A DNA stretch of 64,000 nucleotides from JAFARE01 sp963777285 (GCA_963777285.1 CAVZPR010000002.1:1116001-1180000), one strand, 5' to 3'; shown: positions 42,474-51,274, counted from the stretch's first letter. Made by a program: numbers and translations. The notes: generated from the letters alone by a model not told the origin.

Positions 42474-42957
42474 GGCAGTTGAATTCACCAGCGTCAGGCA
42501 TTCGGTTTCCGTGGATGCGCCCATCGACCGCGCATTCAGTGTCTTCACCCAGGGCATGAGCAGCTTCAAGCCACCCGAGCACAACATGCTCAGCGTCGAT
42601 ATCGCTGAGACCGTTTTCGAACCGCGCGTCGGAGGACACCTCTATGACCGAGGTGTCGATGGAAGTCAGTGCCGTTGGGCTCGCGTGCTGGCGTACGAAC
42701 CTCCGCAGCGGGTGGTGTTCAGCTGGGACATCAGCCCATCCTGGCAGCTGGAACGCGACCCCGCGAAGACAAGCGAGGTGGAGGTCCGCTTCGTCGCCGA
42801 GTCACCGGAGCGAACCAGGGTGGAGCTCGAGCATCGCAACATCGAACGCCACGGCGAAGGCTGGGAGAGCGTGCGCGACGGCGTGGACAACGAACAGGGA
42901 TGGCCGTTGTACCTGCAACGGTTTGCCGCGTTGTTCGCTGAGAAGGCTCGGGCATGA
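42466..42957 (+). CDS. SRPBCC (AHSA1-like) protein
   Basis: 163 residues behind AAGGAGG. Lipid/ligand-binding START-like fold: HSVSVDAPIDRAFSVFTQGM at the start, GGHLYDRGVDGSQCRWARVL, PPQRVVFSWDISPSWQ and RVELEHRNIERHGEGW. Paired with the ArsR regulator. Ligand unknown. Confidence 0.88.
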   Translation: MSEAVEFTSVRHSVSVDAPIDRAFSVFTQGMSSFKPPEHNMLSVDIAETVFEPRVGGHLYDRGVDGSQCRWARVLAYEPPQRVVFSWDISPSWQLERDPAKTSEVEVRFVAESPERTRVELEHRNIERHGEGWESVRDGVDNEQGWPLYLQRFAALFAEKARA

Positions 42958-43094
42958 TGCTCGCCTCGTCGATCGATGTCGACCGTGCCGCGGAAGAGGT
43001 GTTCGCCTACGCCACGTTGACCTTATTCGTTCGGCACGGGGAAGTTCACCGCTCGCCCACCAACGCCGCAACATTGACCAGGACCCGAACATAG
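42954..43094 (+). pseudogene. Truncated second SRPBCC gene
   Basis: ATG overlaps the previous stop (ATGATG). The first 20 residues, MMLASSIDVDRAAEEVFAYA, are a normal SRPBCC N-terminus; the frame then turns into non-family sequence and stops after 46 residues. A remnant whose rest has been lost. Confidence 0.45.
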
Positions 43095-43137
43095 ACGGAT
43101 TCGAACTACCGGCAGGGAAGCTGGAGCCGGACCACCG

Positions 43138-43205
43138 CCCCAGCCACGATTGCAAGGGGTTCATACGAGGTCACGCTGGGCGTACGTTCATCAAATGTTC
43201 ATGCC
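43138..43205 (+). repeat. Dispersed repeat, copy 1
   Basis: Core of 48 bases (43143-43190) beginning GCCACGAT and ending CGTACGTTCA. It matches copy 2 at 41 of 48 positions by direct alignment. It lies in the 338-base gap between the truncated SRPBCC gene and the cupin gene at 43433; apart from this repeat and a TACCAT box at 43391 I see nothing else in the gap. Confidence 0.7.
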
Positions 43206-43432
43206 CGCTGCACGTCCAGCGTTAGGTTCGAGTGATGCCAGAGCGCTCGCCAGTTCGACGAGGTTCGGGCATCGCCACTCAGGCAAGCCATTGCGAGGTG
43301 ATCATGACGGCGAACGTGATCCGCGCGGAGGTCGATGGTGCGTTCCCTCGGCGGCGAATTCGGAGAGCATGGCGGACGCCCTCACGCACTTACCATGAAT
43401 CCTTTCATGGACGCCGCACAGGGAGCAGGGCC

Positions 43433-43807
43433 GTGGAGCTCGGAAACGCGATCATCGTCGATCGGCTCGACACGCTCGAGCTTGGCGGCCTGGGGGCCGC
43501 TGCCGCCGCCGTCTACAACAAGGACGTCGAGATCAAGGCGCTCTTCGAGGACCCGGTGTCCGGTGAAGAGCACTACCTGATCCGCTACCCCGCAGGCGTC
43601 AAGGCCCGGCTGCACCGTCATACGGCAGCGCACACATTCGTGATCCTTCAGGGGCATCTGTCTGCCAACGGCACGATCATCGGGCCCGGCTCCTACGCGC
43701 ACTTCCCTGGAGGTGAGCCGATGCGCCACGAGGCAGCGGGAGACGAGCCCTGCCTCTTTGTGGCCCTTTTTCATGGACCGTTCGACGTCGAGGTGGTCGG
43801 CGACTGA
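43433..43807 (+). CDS. Cupin-domain protein
   Basis: 124 residues from GTG 43433 behind GGGAG; the frame is open to 43232 but the extra residues look non-coding. Single cupin barrel: YPAGVKARLHRHTAAHTFVILQGHL (metal-binding HRH and later His) and GPGSYAHFPGGEPMRHEA. Resembles ChrR-like or detoxification cupins. Substrate unknown. Flanked on both sides by copies of the dispersed repeat. Confidence 0.8.
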   Translation: MELGNAIIVDRLDTLELGGLGAAAAAVYNKDVEIKALFEDPVSGEEHYLIRYPAGVKARLHRHTAAHTFVILQGHLSANGTIIGPGSYAHFPGGEPMRHEAAGDEPCLFVALFHGPFDVEVVGD

Positions 43808-43897
43808 TGCCGAGGTCGGCCGGCGTGTGAGCGCTGGTGGGTCAGGGCTGGGGCGACACATCCCAGCTAGCGCCCGCGCAGGAGAATATGAAAGCTG

Positions 43898-43965
43898 ACC
43901 CGGCCACGATCGCGCAGGGTTCGTACGAGGTCAAGCTGGGTGTACGTTCACGAAACGTACATCCC
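43898..43965 (+). repeat. Dispersed repeat, copy 2
   Basis: Core 43903-43950, from GCCACGAT to TGTACGTTCA. In this copy the end forms a perfect inverted repeat TGTACGTT, 5-nt loop, AACGTACA. Located between the cupin gene and the DHFR-like gene at 44084. Confidence 0.7.
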
Positions 43966-44083
43966 TCACCTCGTTTTCGACCACGAATGTTTCATGAACG
44001 GGGCTCGGTGCGCCACGTCGCCGGCCGGAGCGGCTGGCCCCGGCCGCCGCCAGGCGCGCCCCAAGCGAAGCAGAGGAGGCTGA

Positions 44084-44683
44084 ATGGGACGCATCGTCGT
44101 TATGAACCATGTGACGTTGGATGGGGTGATGCAGGGGCCTGGACGTCCCGACGAGGACACGCGGGGCAGATTCACGCATGGCGGTTGGGGGCACCGGTCC
44201 ACAGCGCCCGGCGACGCTGCCGGCAAGGCGATGGGCGAGCGGATGGCGGCCGGCGGCGGGTTGGCAGGATGGCTGTTCGGCCGGCGCACCTACGAGGGTT
44301 TGCTGAGCTATTGGAACCAGCAGCCAGACAGCCCCTTCGCGCCGATGCTCAACAACGCTCCCAAGTACGTGGTGTCGACCACGCTCACCGAACCGCTCCC
44401 GTGGCCCAACTCCACGCTGCTGCGCGCTGACGTGGCTGACTCCGTGGGCACTCTCAAGGCTCAGGTCGGTGGCGTTCTGGCGATCATGGGCAGCGGTGAG
44501 CTGATCGGCTCGCTGATGGCTGCGGATCTCATCGACGAATACCTGCTGATGATCCATCCACTGGTGCTCGGCAGCGGGCGGCGGCTGTTCCCGGAAAAGG
44601 TGGAGGTATCGCTGCGGCTTGTCGACAGCGTGGCAACGCCCACTGGGGTGCTGATCGCTACTTACGAGCCGGCGAGGGACTGA
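44084..44683 (+). CDS. RibD C-terminal/dihydrofolate reductase-like protein
   Basis: 199 residues behind GAGGAGG. Family pattern: VVMNHVTLDGVMQGPG at the N-terminus, GWLFGRRTYEGLLSYW, KYVVSTTL, LAIMGSGELIGSLMAADLIDEYLLMIHPLVLGSGRRLF. NADPH-dependent reductase fold, substrate unknown. One of three paralogues in this half of the window (also at 57107 and 59979). Confidence 0.88.
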   Translation: MGRIVVMNHVTLDGVMQGPGRPDEDTRGRFTHGGWGHRSTAPGDAAGKAMGERMAAGGGLAGWLFGRRTYEGLLSYWNQQPDSPFAPMLNNAPKYVVSTTLTEPLPWPNSTLLRADVADSVGTLKAQVGGVLAIMGSGELIGSLMAADLIDEYLLMIHPLVLGSGRRLFPEKVEVSLRLVDSVATPTGVLIATYEPARD

Positions 44684-44726
44684 CGAAGGCCAGCCGCCGG
44701 TCCTGCCACGAACTTGAGCGACCAGG

Positions 44727-47003
44727 TCAGCGCCACCAAGCGACGCGCGCCGCGTCCGTCGCCGTTTTCACCGGCTCTGCGATATCCGCTTGCAGCCTGA
44801 CCAGGTTCTGCACCCACTCCGTTGCGATGACAACCGCCATCGCGTCGCGTACCGCTCGCTCGCCGCCGCCCGCGCTGCACAGGCAGTCCATGGCGGCTGC
44901 ACGCAGAGCATCGGCTGAGGGGCGCGTCGAGAGTTGAGTGCTCCGGAGCTCGCCGGCAAGCTCATTGGCAATCTGACGTAAGCCCGCCATCAATACCTGC
45001 ACCTGCGCATCGACTGCGGCAGCGCCGTCGGCGCAGGTGTTAGCGCCGGATTCGAGGTCCGCAGCGACCACGGTGAGGAGGTCACCCGCGAGCAACGCTT
45101 GACTGCCGGCGGACACAAGCCTTCCGGCGGTCTGCGCGTCAAAAGGCTTGGCGCCTCGTTCGTTGAGAAGCGAGTCGAAGGCCTCACCAGCCCGCTCGCG
45201 CGCGCGGACAACCTCGGCGCGTATCGAAGTGAGGTCGGCAGCGTGCTCTTCCATGCCAAGCACCAAGGCGAAAGCTGGGCCAAGGTACTCGATGAGGGAC
45301 CGATATAGGCTTGCAATTGAACGGGCGAAATCGCGCCGCGCCCCACTTGGCCAGAGCAGGATGCTCACCACGACGCTGACGCCCGTGCCCAGGGCAACAT
45401 CTTCGATGCGCACCAGCCCGACCTGCCACCCGGCGGGCGAGATCAGATTGAAGATCACAATCACCATAAGAGTGAACGCCGCTTGTCCTGCCACGAAGCC
45501 GATCGCGCCGGCCGCATATGACGCCAAGAACAGGGCAATCGGCAGTGCAATCCACATGATGATGGGATTGCTTCCGGCAACAAGCGCAAAGAGGCCGCCG
45601 ACAAGGAAACCGATGATGGTGCCAAGAAGCGCCTGCATCGTGGTCCGTCCCGTGCCGAGCGCGTTCGAACGAAGCACCGAAAGTGTGCCGAGCACCACCC
45701 AGAAGGCGTGGCTCAAGCCCAACACTCGCGCCAGCAGCACCGACAACGCCAGCCCGACCGCAACCCGTAGGCTGCCGTGCAGGACCGTCGAACTCGGCGC
45801 GAGTTGCGCCCTCGCCGTCCCGGCAGTGCGCAGGACGAGCCCGAGGAAGCCCGCGCGTCGCGGAATCGACGCCGGCACGCTGAAGCTGTCGTCGGGCTGA
45901 CCTCCGGCCGCGATCACCGCATTTTCTCCCAGCGCAATAGAGATGTACGACACGACGCGGAGCGTGTGGTCGACATCGATTCCGCTGAGCACCTCCTCAG
46001 CCGGCCGGCCAGCTTGCAACTGCTCAGCAGCCCAGCGGTCGAGCGCTGCGCGGTGCGCCCGCCGTGCATCGTGGATAGCGCGGACATTCGGCCTCGCATC
46101 GGCGGTGAGCGCGTCGGCACTGGCCCGCAGAGCAGCCGTGACCGTCGCGGCGAGCCGGGTCGTCTCGTCGATGCACGGCCGCGTTGATGGCCGCTCTTCG
46201 TGGAACGGACGCTCGCCGAGATCAACAATCTCGTCGAGCTGAGTGACCAGCTGCACGAACGCCCGATCGCGGCGGGCTGGGCCGGCGGGACGTTGCTTGG
46301 TGCGGGTGTACTCGCGATGCAGCGCGCGCACGGTTGCCTCCACAGCGGACCGAAAACGGTCGAGCGCTCCATCGGCGGTCCTGAGGCGCATGGCGTCGAC
46401 GAGATCCGCCACCGCGCGGCACGCCTCGGCTGCCATTTCACGCAGCATCACCCGCTCGAACCACGGCCAAAGGAAGACACCTGCCAGGGTCGAGACCGCG
46501 CCGGCCAGCGCCCATCCAGCCAGCCGGGCTGGGATGTCCGAAACCGTCCCGGGAATGGCAACAGCGAGCACAAAGGCAAGCAGCTGGCCGGTCTGACCCG
46601 CCGTGAGGTAACCGCCGAAGACGCCGGCGAAGGACACGATGAATCCCACGACGAGCATCAGGGCAGACCCGAGCGCAATATTCGGCGAGACCGCGGTGCC
46701 GAGAGTGAGTAGTGCGGCGCCGGTGAGCGTTGCACCGAGGTAGGCGCCTGTACGAGCGAGGCGTCGGCCACCGAAGTCGGACATCACCAGAAGCGCGAAA
46801 CAGCCGAACACCGCGAAGGTGGCGGTCTGCAGATTGCGGATGACCAGCAGGCTGACTGCAAAGGTGGCCGGAATCACGATCGCAGCCCGCACGGATCTGC
46901 GCAGGGCGATGACCCGAGGGCCGGCAATTCTCTCGGGAGCGCGCGCTGCTCCACAGGCGAGTTCGGTAGCCGTCGCAGCGGTTGCGCCGCTTTCGGCAGT
47001 CAC
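44727..47003 (-). CDS. FUSC-family (aromatic acid exporter/YccS-like) membrane protein
   Basis: 758 residues from GTG 47003. Two blocks of hydrophobic helices: one at residues about 35-175 and one at about 395-545, separated and followed by soluble helical domains. The second block contains GTGRTTMQALLGTIIGFLVGGL, the FUSC_2-type motif. Family members export aromatic acids or act in envelope stress; substrate unknown. Directly upstream is a remnant of an MFS transporter. Confidence 0.85.
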   Translation of the reverse strand: MTAESGATAATATELACGAARAPERIAGPRVIALRRSVRAAIVIPATFAVSLLVIRNLQTATFAVFGCFALLVMSDFGGRRLARTGAYLGATLTGAALLTLGTAVSPNIALGSALMLVVGFIVSFAGVFGGYLTAGQTGQLLAFVLAVAIPGTVSDIPARLAGWALAGAVSTLAGVFLWPWFERVMLREMAAEACRAVADLVDAMRLRTADGALDRFRSAVEATVRALHREYTRTKQRPAGPARRDRAFVQLVTQLDEIVDLGERPFHEERPSTRPCIDETTRLAATVTAALRASADALTADARPNVRAIHDARRAHRAALDRWAAEQLQAGRPAEEVLSGIDVDHTLRVVSYISIALGENAVIAAGGQPDDSFSVPASIPRRAGFLGLVLRTAGTARAQLAPSSTVLHGSLRVAVGLALSVLLARVLGLSHAFWVVLGTLSVLRSNALGTGRTTMQALLGTIIGFLVGGLFALVAGSNPIIMWIALPIALFLASYAAGAIGFVAGQAAFTLMVIVIFNLISPAGWQVGLVRIEDVALGTGVSVVVSILLWPSGARRDFARSIASLYRSLIEYLGPAFALVLGMEEHAADLTSIRAEVVRARERAGEAFDSLLNERGAKPFDAQTAGRLVSAGSQALLAGDLLTVVAADLESGANTCADGAAAVDAQVQVLMAGLRQIANELAGELRSTQLSTRPSADALRAAAMDCLCSAGGGERAVRDAMAVVIATEWVQNLVRLQADIAEPVKTATDAARVAWWR

Positions 47004-47059
47004 TCAAGGACCGGCGGCGGATTCAGCCAACTTGGGGTGTTTTTTGACCTCGAACGTAC

Positions 47060-47265
47060 CCCCGAGGCGTACGCGCTCATCAAACGGTCGCCTAGACGGC
47101 GACGACGAACTGAATGTCGGCGAGGTTGGTTGCGGATCGCTGGCATGGCGACGGTGGCGATGGAGACGTCGAGCATAACCATGAGCGCGCCGGTCAGGAC
47201 GCTGAGAAGCGCGAGCCAGCGCCGTGGGCCGAGCCCCTCGACAGGAGACGCGGATCGTGGCTCGC
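47060..47265 (-). pseudogene. N-terminal remnant of an MFS transporter
   Basis: Reads GPRRWLALLSVLTGALMVML then DVSIATVAMPAIR, the first helix of a DHA2-type exporter, and in a shifted frame NLADIQFVVAV, followed by stops. Only about 60 codons survive. The rest of the 455-base gap 47004-47458 shows no gene. Confidence 0.5.
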
Positions 47266-47458
47266 ATCGATACGTCACGAGCCGGCTAACCCTATCGCAC
47301 TCGGAAGATTGGCCCTGCAGTTGGTTTCGGCCGCAGTCTGACCATTTCTCCACGCGGCACAGCACCCAGGGACGGGAGGGCGCTGGGGGCGGCCTCGAGA
47401 CGGCCGCGTCGTTCTGCTGTTCGCGATCCCGTCGGCAGGGCGGCAGAATGGCGTTGCC

Positions 47459-48301
47459 ATGCAGGCACAGTTCCGGGTGGCGCGTAATCCCGATGGCGAC
47501 AGTCGCCTGCCGTTTCTGGTCTGGTTGCCCCTCGACGGGGGCCTGGTCCTCAAGGCGAGGGAACCGTGGCCACGCTCAGCGCGCGTGTTCTGCAGTCAGG
47601 AGGGGACGCCCTGGGATGAGCGCGCTGGCTTGGTCGACCAAGCCGGCGTGGTGCTGTGTCGGCGCCGGGGCGCAGCGATCGACCTCGTCCTGGACCGGCC
47701 GCAGCTCGCGCGCTCTCAGTTCGTGTTCACCCAGGCGCGGGGTCGGCCGGCGGTCTGGTGGCAAACGCAGAAGACGGTGCAGGCGGCCAATCCGGGAGCC
47801 CGCGTCCCGCGTGGGCGGGCCGCCGGCAAGCTCACCGTCGCTGTCGACACCAGGGAGAAATACGGCTGGCGGTTCGCCGGCCGCGAAGTGACGGTGGAGC
47901 GGCGCACTCTGCCGGCCGGCGACTACGCGGCGATGGTCGGCGACCGAATCGCCGGCATCGTCGAGCGCAAGACCCTTGAGAACCTGGCCAGCTCGCTCTC
48001 GGATGGCAGCCTGGCCTTTCAGCTGCAGCGGCTGGCGGAGGCGGGTCGAGCGGCCGCGATCGTCGTCGAAGGTGACTATCCGGACCTGTTCCGCACCCAA
48101 CCGGGGCGCGGCTCCTGGCTGGCCGACATGCTGGGGCGGTTGGCGCTGCGCTACCCGGAGATTCCGATCGTGTTCGCTGGCTCACGGCGGTTTGCCGAGG
48201 AGTGGGCGTACCGGTTCTTCGGGGCGGTCATCGGCGATGCCGGCGCGAAAGATGAGGCAACTACGAGCGAACCCGCCCAATCCGGCCGACGGCGATCGTG
48301 A
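47459..48301 (+). CDS. ERCC4-domain nuclease
   Basis: 280 residues. The C-terminal half has the XPF/ERCC4 nuclease motif: VDTREKYGWRF, then RTLPAGDYAAMVGDRIAGIVERKTLENLASSL (the ERKxxxD-type active site) and QLQRLAEAGRAAAIVVEGDY. The N-terminal 120 residues are unfamiliar. No helicase or helix-hairpin-helix partner domain is present. Could process DNA structures; pathway unknown. Confidence 0.82.
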   Translation: MQAQFRVARNPDGDSRLPFLVWLPLDGGLVLKAREPWPRSARVFCSQEGTPWDERAGLVDQAGVVLCRRRGAAIDLVLDRPQLARSQFVFTQARGRPAVWWQTQKTVQAANPGARVPRGRAAGKLTVAVDTREKYGWRFAGREVTVERRTLPAGDYAAMVGDRIAGIVERKTLENLASSLSDGSLAFQLQRLAEAGRAAAIVVEGDYPDLFRTQPGRGSWLADMLGRLALRYPEIPIVFAGSRRFAEEWAYRFFGAVIGDAGAKDEATTSEPAQSGRRRS

Positions 48302-48355
48302 CGGAGGCATTGGGGAGATCGCGTAGCGCCTGTGCGTTCGGAGCGAGATCGATAA

Positions 48356-48420
48356 CCCGCCCAGCCACGATCGGTGGGAGTTCGTCCCAGGTCAAGCTGG
48401 GTGTAGGTTCATCATCCGCC
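48356..48420 (+). repeat. Dispersed repeat, copy 3
   Basis: Core 48364-48411, from GCCACGAT to TGTAGGTTCA. It matches copy 2 at 40 of 48 positions, including an identical TCAAGCTGGG block. Located after the ERCC4 nuclease gene, same orientation as the other copies. Confidence 0.65.
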
Positions 48421-48553
48421 CGTGAGACGTCCAAACACCGAGCGCAAGTGATCGCGGCGGGCGCGGCCCCGATGGCCGCGCCTTTCGCCGACGATTTTGT
48501 GGGCTCTTGGTAAGGCGGTCAGGCTCTGCCGGCTGCTGAATGGACGTTCACAG

Positions 48554-49729
48554 TCACACCGCCAGCGCGGCAGCAGGTTCCTCGCGCCCCACATCGATGG
48601 CACCCTGGACACACTCCTGGGGATCGATGGCCCCCAGGTTCTTGACAACCTTGAAACTGCCGTTGCGTGCCTGGGCGATGTACATGTTCATTCGGACGTG
48701 ATGCTCACCGGGCACCATCGCAGCTGGACCCCCCGGCCCGTCGGCGATTGCGGCGTGATCGAGCGCCTTGATGACATCCTCTTGCTTTAGCGAACCTGCC
48801 TCGTTCACGGCAGCCTCCCAGAGCTTCAGCCCTCGGTACAGGCCTGAGCACGCACTGCCGGCAGTGAACTTGGCATCGCCTGGAAAGCGCCGGTCGTACT
48901 GTGCGACCAGGTCCTTGCTGAACGAATCGCTGACGTCCCAGTAGTAGTCGAGGCAGCTGTAGAGACCTTCGACGTGGGAAGCCGGCACCAGGTTCAGGAA
49001 GTTCTCGTCGAAGTACGTACAGACCAGGTGTCCGCCGCGCTTCGCGAAGCCGGAGTTGTAGAGCTGCTCGAGGAATGGCGTGAGTCCCGGAGGAACGATC
49101 GTGTTGAACACGACCTGCGCACCACTCGAGATGATCTTGTCAATGGTCTGCGAGTAGTCAGTGTGGTCGAGAGGGAAGTAGTCCTCGCCGACGATCGCAC
49201 CGCCGTTCGCCGTCGCAGCTTGACGGACCTTCTCGTTGAGAATGTGTGGCCAGATGTAGTCCGCCGACGGCAAGTAGAAGTTCTTCGCCCCCGTCTGTTG
49301 CATGAGCCAGGGAATCAGGGGCTCAACCTGCTGCGCAGGGACTGGACCGGTGCAGAAGAGGAGCGGGTCACACTCCTGCCCCTCGTATTGCTCCGGGTAG
49401 ATGTAGAGCTTCTTGCCGCTCACGACAGCAGGGCCCTTGATGGCCTGCCTCGTTGAGCTGTAGATGCCGCCGAAGATCACATCAACCTGATCTTGCTCGA
49501 CCAGCTTGGTCGCCTTGGCGTTCGCCACGCTATCTGTCGTTGCGCTGTCCTCTATGTAGAGGTCTAGCCGGCGCCCCAACAGGCCACCCTTCGCATTGAT
49601 GGCATCGACGACCATCGTGGCCACGTTGGCATTGGCGATGCCCATGAACGAGAGTGGACCCGTTTGGTCCGTTATCACGCCCACCTTGATGGGCGGGGCG
49701 CCTGCAGCTTTGGTTTGCGTCATTTGCAT
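48554..49729 (-). CDS. Orphan type I periplasmic-binding-fold protein without signal peptide
   Basis: 391 residues. Peripla_BP_5/UrtA-AmiC type fold: IKVGVITDQTGPLSFMGIANAN, FGGIYSSTRQAI, LYIYPEQYEGQECD, FYLPSADYIWPHILNE, and VRMNMYIAQARNGSFKVVKNLG. ABC-type substrate-binding relatives carry a signal peptide; here the N-terminus is MQMTQTKAAGAPPIKVG with no hydrophobic stretch. No permease or ATPase gene is adjacent. It may be a cytoplasmic ligand sensor like AmiC, or a relic of a transport operon. Confidence 0.82.
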   Translation of the reverse strand: MQMTQTKAAGAPPIKVGVITDQTGPLSFMGIANANVATMVVDAINAKGGLLGRRLDLYIEDSATTDSVANAKATKLVEQDQVDVIFGGIYSSTRQAIKGPAVVSGKKLYIYPEQYEGQECDPLLFCTGPVPAQQVEPLIPWLMQQTGAKNFYLPSADYIWPHILNEKVRQAATANGGAIVGEDYFPLDHTDYSQTIDKIISSGAQVVFNTIVPPGLTPFLEQLYNSGFAKRGGHLVCTYFDENFLNLVPASHVEGLYSCLDYYWDVSDSFSKDLVAQYDRRFPGDAKFTAGSACSGLYRGLKLWEAAVNEAGSLKQEDVIKALDHAAIADGPGGPAAMVPGEHHVRMNMYIAQARNGSFKVVKNLGAIDPQECVQGAIDVGREEPAAALAV

Positions 49730-49872
49730 TTCATTCTCTTAGGGTTTGGTCACTGAATGAATGATCAGGTGCTTGCGGGCGTCTGCTCACACCTTGCGAA
49801 AGGGCCGCCAGGACGACACTGCCCTCGCGCGGAAGGCGCAGGCTCGCGGTGCCGCCCTGAATGGGAGCCGGA

Positions 49873-50151
49873 TTACGCGTAGAAGTGCGCGTTGAACTTC
49901 GGCGCCTGTGGCGCACCTTTGTGCCCGGCTTCTTGAAGGATCGCCGGGACCTCGGGGTCAGCCACGTAGCTCTGCCAGCCCTGCTCGTCCCAGTCGAAGA
50001 TCGCCCAGACACGGTCGTCCTCGTTGGGATCGCGGAAGAGGGTCGACCCCTTGGAGCCATGCTGCTGTCTCTTCGCAGCGCCCTTGGTTGAGAAGACTTT
50101 CACGAATTGGTCGAAATTCTCGACTCTCGTCGTTGTCAAGATCATGTCCAT
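49873..50151 (-). CDS. Small alpha/beta-barrel-like protein
   Basis: 92 residues from ATG 50151, preceded by CGGAGA; an upstream in-frame start at 50247 is less likely. Sequence: MDMILTTTRVENFDQFVKVF, GSTLFRDPNEDDRVWAIFDW, DEQGWQSYVADPEVPAILQEAG. The pattern (strand, helix, WAIFDWD, helix with DPEVPAI) resembles dimeric ferredoxin-like barrels such as antibiotic-biosynthesis monooxygenase-like proteins. Function unknown. The gap between it and the XRE gene (50152-50446) shows only the promoter noted there. Confidence 0.65.
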   Translation of the reverse strand: MDMILTTTRVENFDQFVKVFSTKGAAKRQQHGSKGSTLFRDPNEDDRVWAIFDWDEQGWQSYVADPEVPAILQEAGHKGAPQAPKFNAHFYA

Positions 50152-50433
50152 TCTCCGATGTAGAAGCTTCCCGCATCTCTGCGGTATTTGGCCGCGCAGT
50201 GTTGAACTCGCGGATGTTGATGACACAGCCGTCGTGCCGGCGGTCACTTGACGCGCGCGCGTTCCTCCATACCGCCCTTGCTGGGGCTCCGCCAGTCACG
50301 GCAATCCGGCGCAAGAGCGAGGGCTCCGACGCCGAGCGCCGGACGGACCAGGGGACTCACGTCGCCGTGCGACCATGGTACTCGGGGCTGTTGCCAAATA
50401 GCAAGTTCGTTCCAAGAAAGCAACGCGGGGGGC

Positions 50434-50439
50434 TAGACT
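50434..50439 (+). promoter_or_regulatory. -10 box TAGACT, leaderless arrangement
   Basis: TAGACT ends 7 nt before ATG 50447 (and 1 nt before the in-frame GTG 50441). The start site would fall at the ATG, which favours 50447 as the real start. Confidence 0.5.
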
Positions 50440-50446
50440 GGTGAGC

Positions 50447-50887
50447 ATGAGCACGCGCCGCCAGCCGACCAGCGGGAGCGTGCCGCTTCTCGATGCCGAG
50501 CACCTGGTCGCGCGTGTGAAGTCGCGGCGGCGGAGTTTGGGCCTCAGTCTCCGCGACGCGGCAGCTGCGATCGGCATCTCCGCCGCGACCCTCTCACGCA
50601 TAGAGAGTGGTGGCCGTCTGCCGGGTCGTGAGAGCCTGCTTCGCATCGCGAACTGGTTCGGTGTCACGCTCGATCTTTCGGTGCCACCGGGAGCGAGGCG
50701 CCGCGGCGTGTCGTCGGCAGCCCCCCTGACCACCGTTGAAGCTGTCGAGCTGCGCGTCCGTACCGACCGCGATCTCGCGCCCGCCGACGCCGAGGCGCTT
50801 ACGGAGATCTTTCGGATTGCCTATGAACGATTCAGGGCGGGCCGACGGACGCGCACGCGCAGGCAGGCTTCTCGTTCAGGGGTCTGA
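50447..50887 (+). CDS. XRE-family transcriptional regulator
   Basis: 146 residues from ATG 50447 (GTG 50441 possible). Helix-turn-helix: VKSRRRSLGLSLRDAAAAIG, ISAATLSRIESGGRLPGRES, LLRIANWFGVTLD. The C-terminal half (VEAVELRVRTDRDLAPADAEALTEIFRIAYERF) resembles the ImmA-adjacent or toxin-system regulators only loosely. No toxin partner is evident. Target unknown. Confidence 0.82.
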   Translation: MSTRRQPTSGSVPLLDAEHLVARVKSRRRSLGLSLRDAAAAIGISAATLSRIESGGRLPGRESLLRIANWFGVTLDLSVPPGARRRGVSSAAPLTTVEAVELRVRTDRDLAPADAEALTEIFRIAYERFRAGRRTRTRRQASRSGV

Positions 50888-50918
50888 GGGCAGAATCAAG
50901 CCGGCAACCGTGGTTGCG

Positions 50919-51272
50919 TCAGCCGGCGTAGTGGATACCCCAAGCCTGCGAGCCCTTTCCTTCAGTGGTCACGAAAGGCGTCCCTCGGCACACCTTGGTC
51001 GGAACCTCTTCTGGGGGCCAGGACGCCGTCGGCAGCGTTGCCTCCGTAGCGCGGCACGGCTGTCCGCAGACCAGGCACAGAAGCCGCGGTGGCCGGTCCG
51101 GCACACGACCCCGCAGCATCTCGACTGTCGGGGTGCCGTCACCAGCAACTCGATCGGCGCGGAAACGGCGGCGCCCGGCGCGCCGGCGCTCGCTCGACCA
51201 GCACCTCGCACAATGCCCGGAGGTCAGAGCCGCGGTCCTGAGGTGGCAGCGCGAAACCGAACTCGCAGACAC
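50919..51272 (-). CDS. Hypothetical protein with two Cys clusters
   Basis: 117 residues from a GTG just after the stop of the charged peptide upstream. Contains HCARCWSSERRRAGRRRFR and LLCLVCGQPCRATE, two CXXC-like clusters that could bind zinc, and a less basic C-terminus (EEVPTKVCRGTPFVTTEGKGSQAWGIHYAG). Composition looks coding but the family is not recognised. Third in a minus-strand run starting with a helix-turn-helix gene. Confidence 0.4.
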   Translation of the reverse strand: MSASSVSRCHLRTAALTSGHCARCWSSERRRAGRRRFRADRVAGDGTPTVEMLRGRVPDRPPRLLCLVCGQPCRATEATLPTASWPPEEVPTKVCRGTPFVTTEGKGSQAWGIHYAG

Positions 51273-51274
51273 CG

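Noticed and set aside
43138..43225. Integron attC site (GTTAGGT-like core behind repeat copy 1)
   Set aside because: No matching inverse core on the other side, and copies 2 and 3 lack a GTTRRRY end. No integrase seen.
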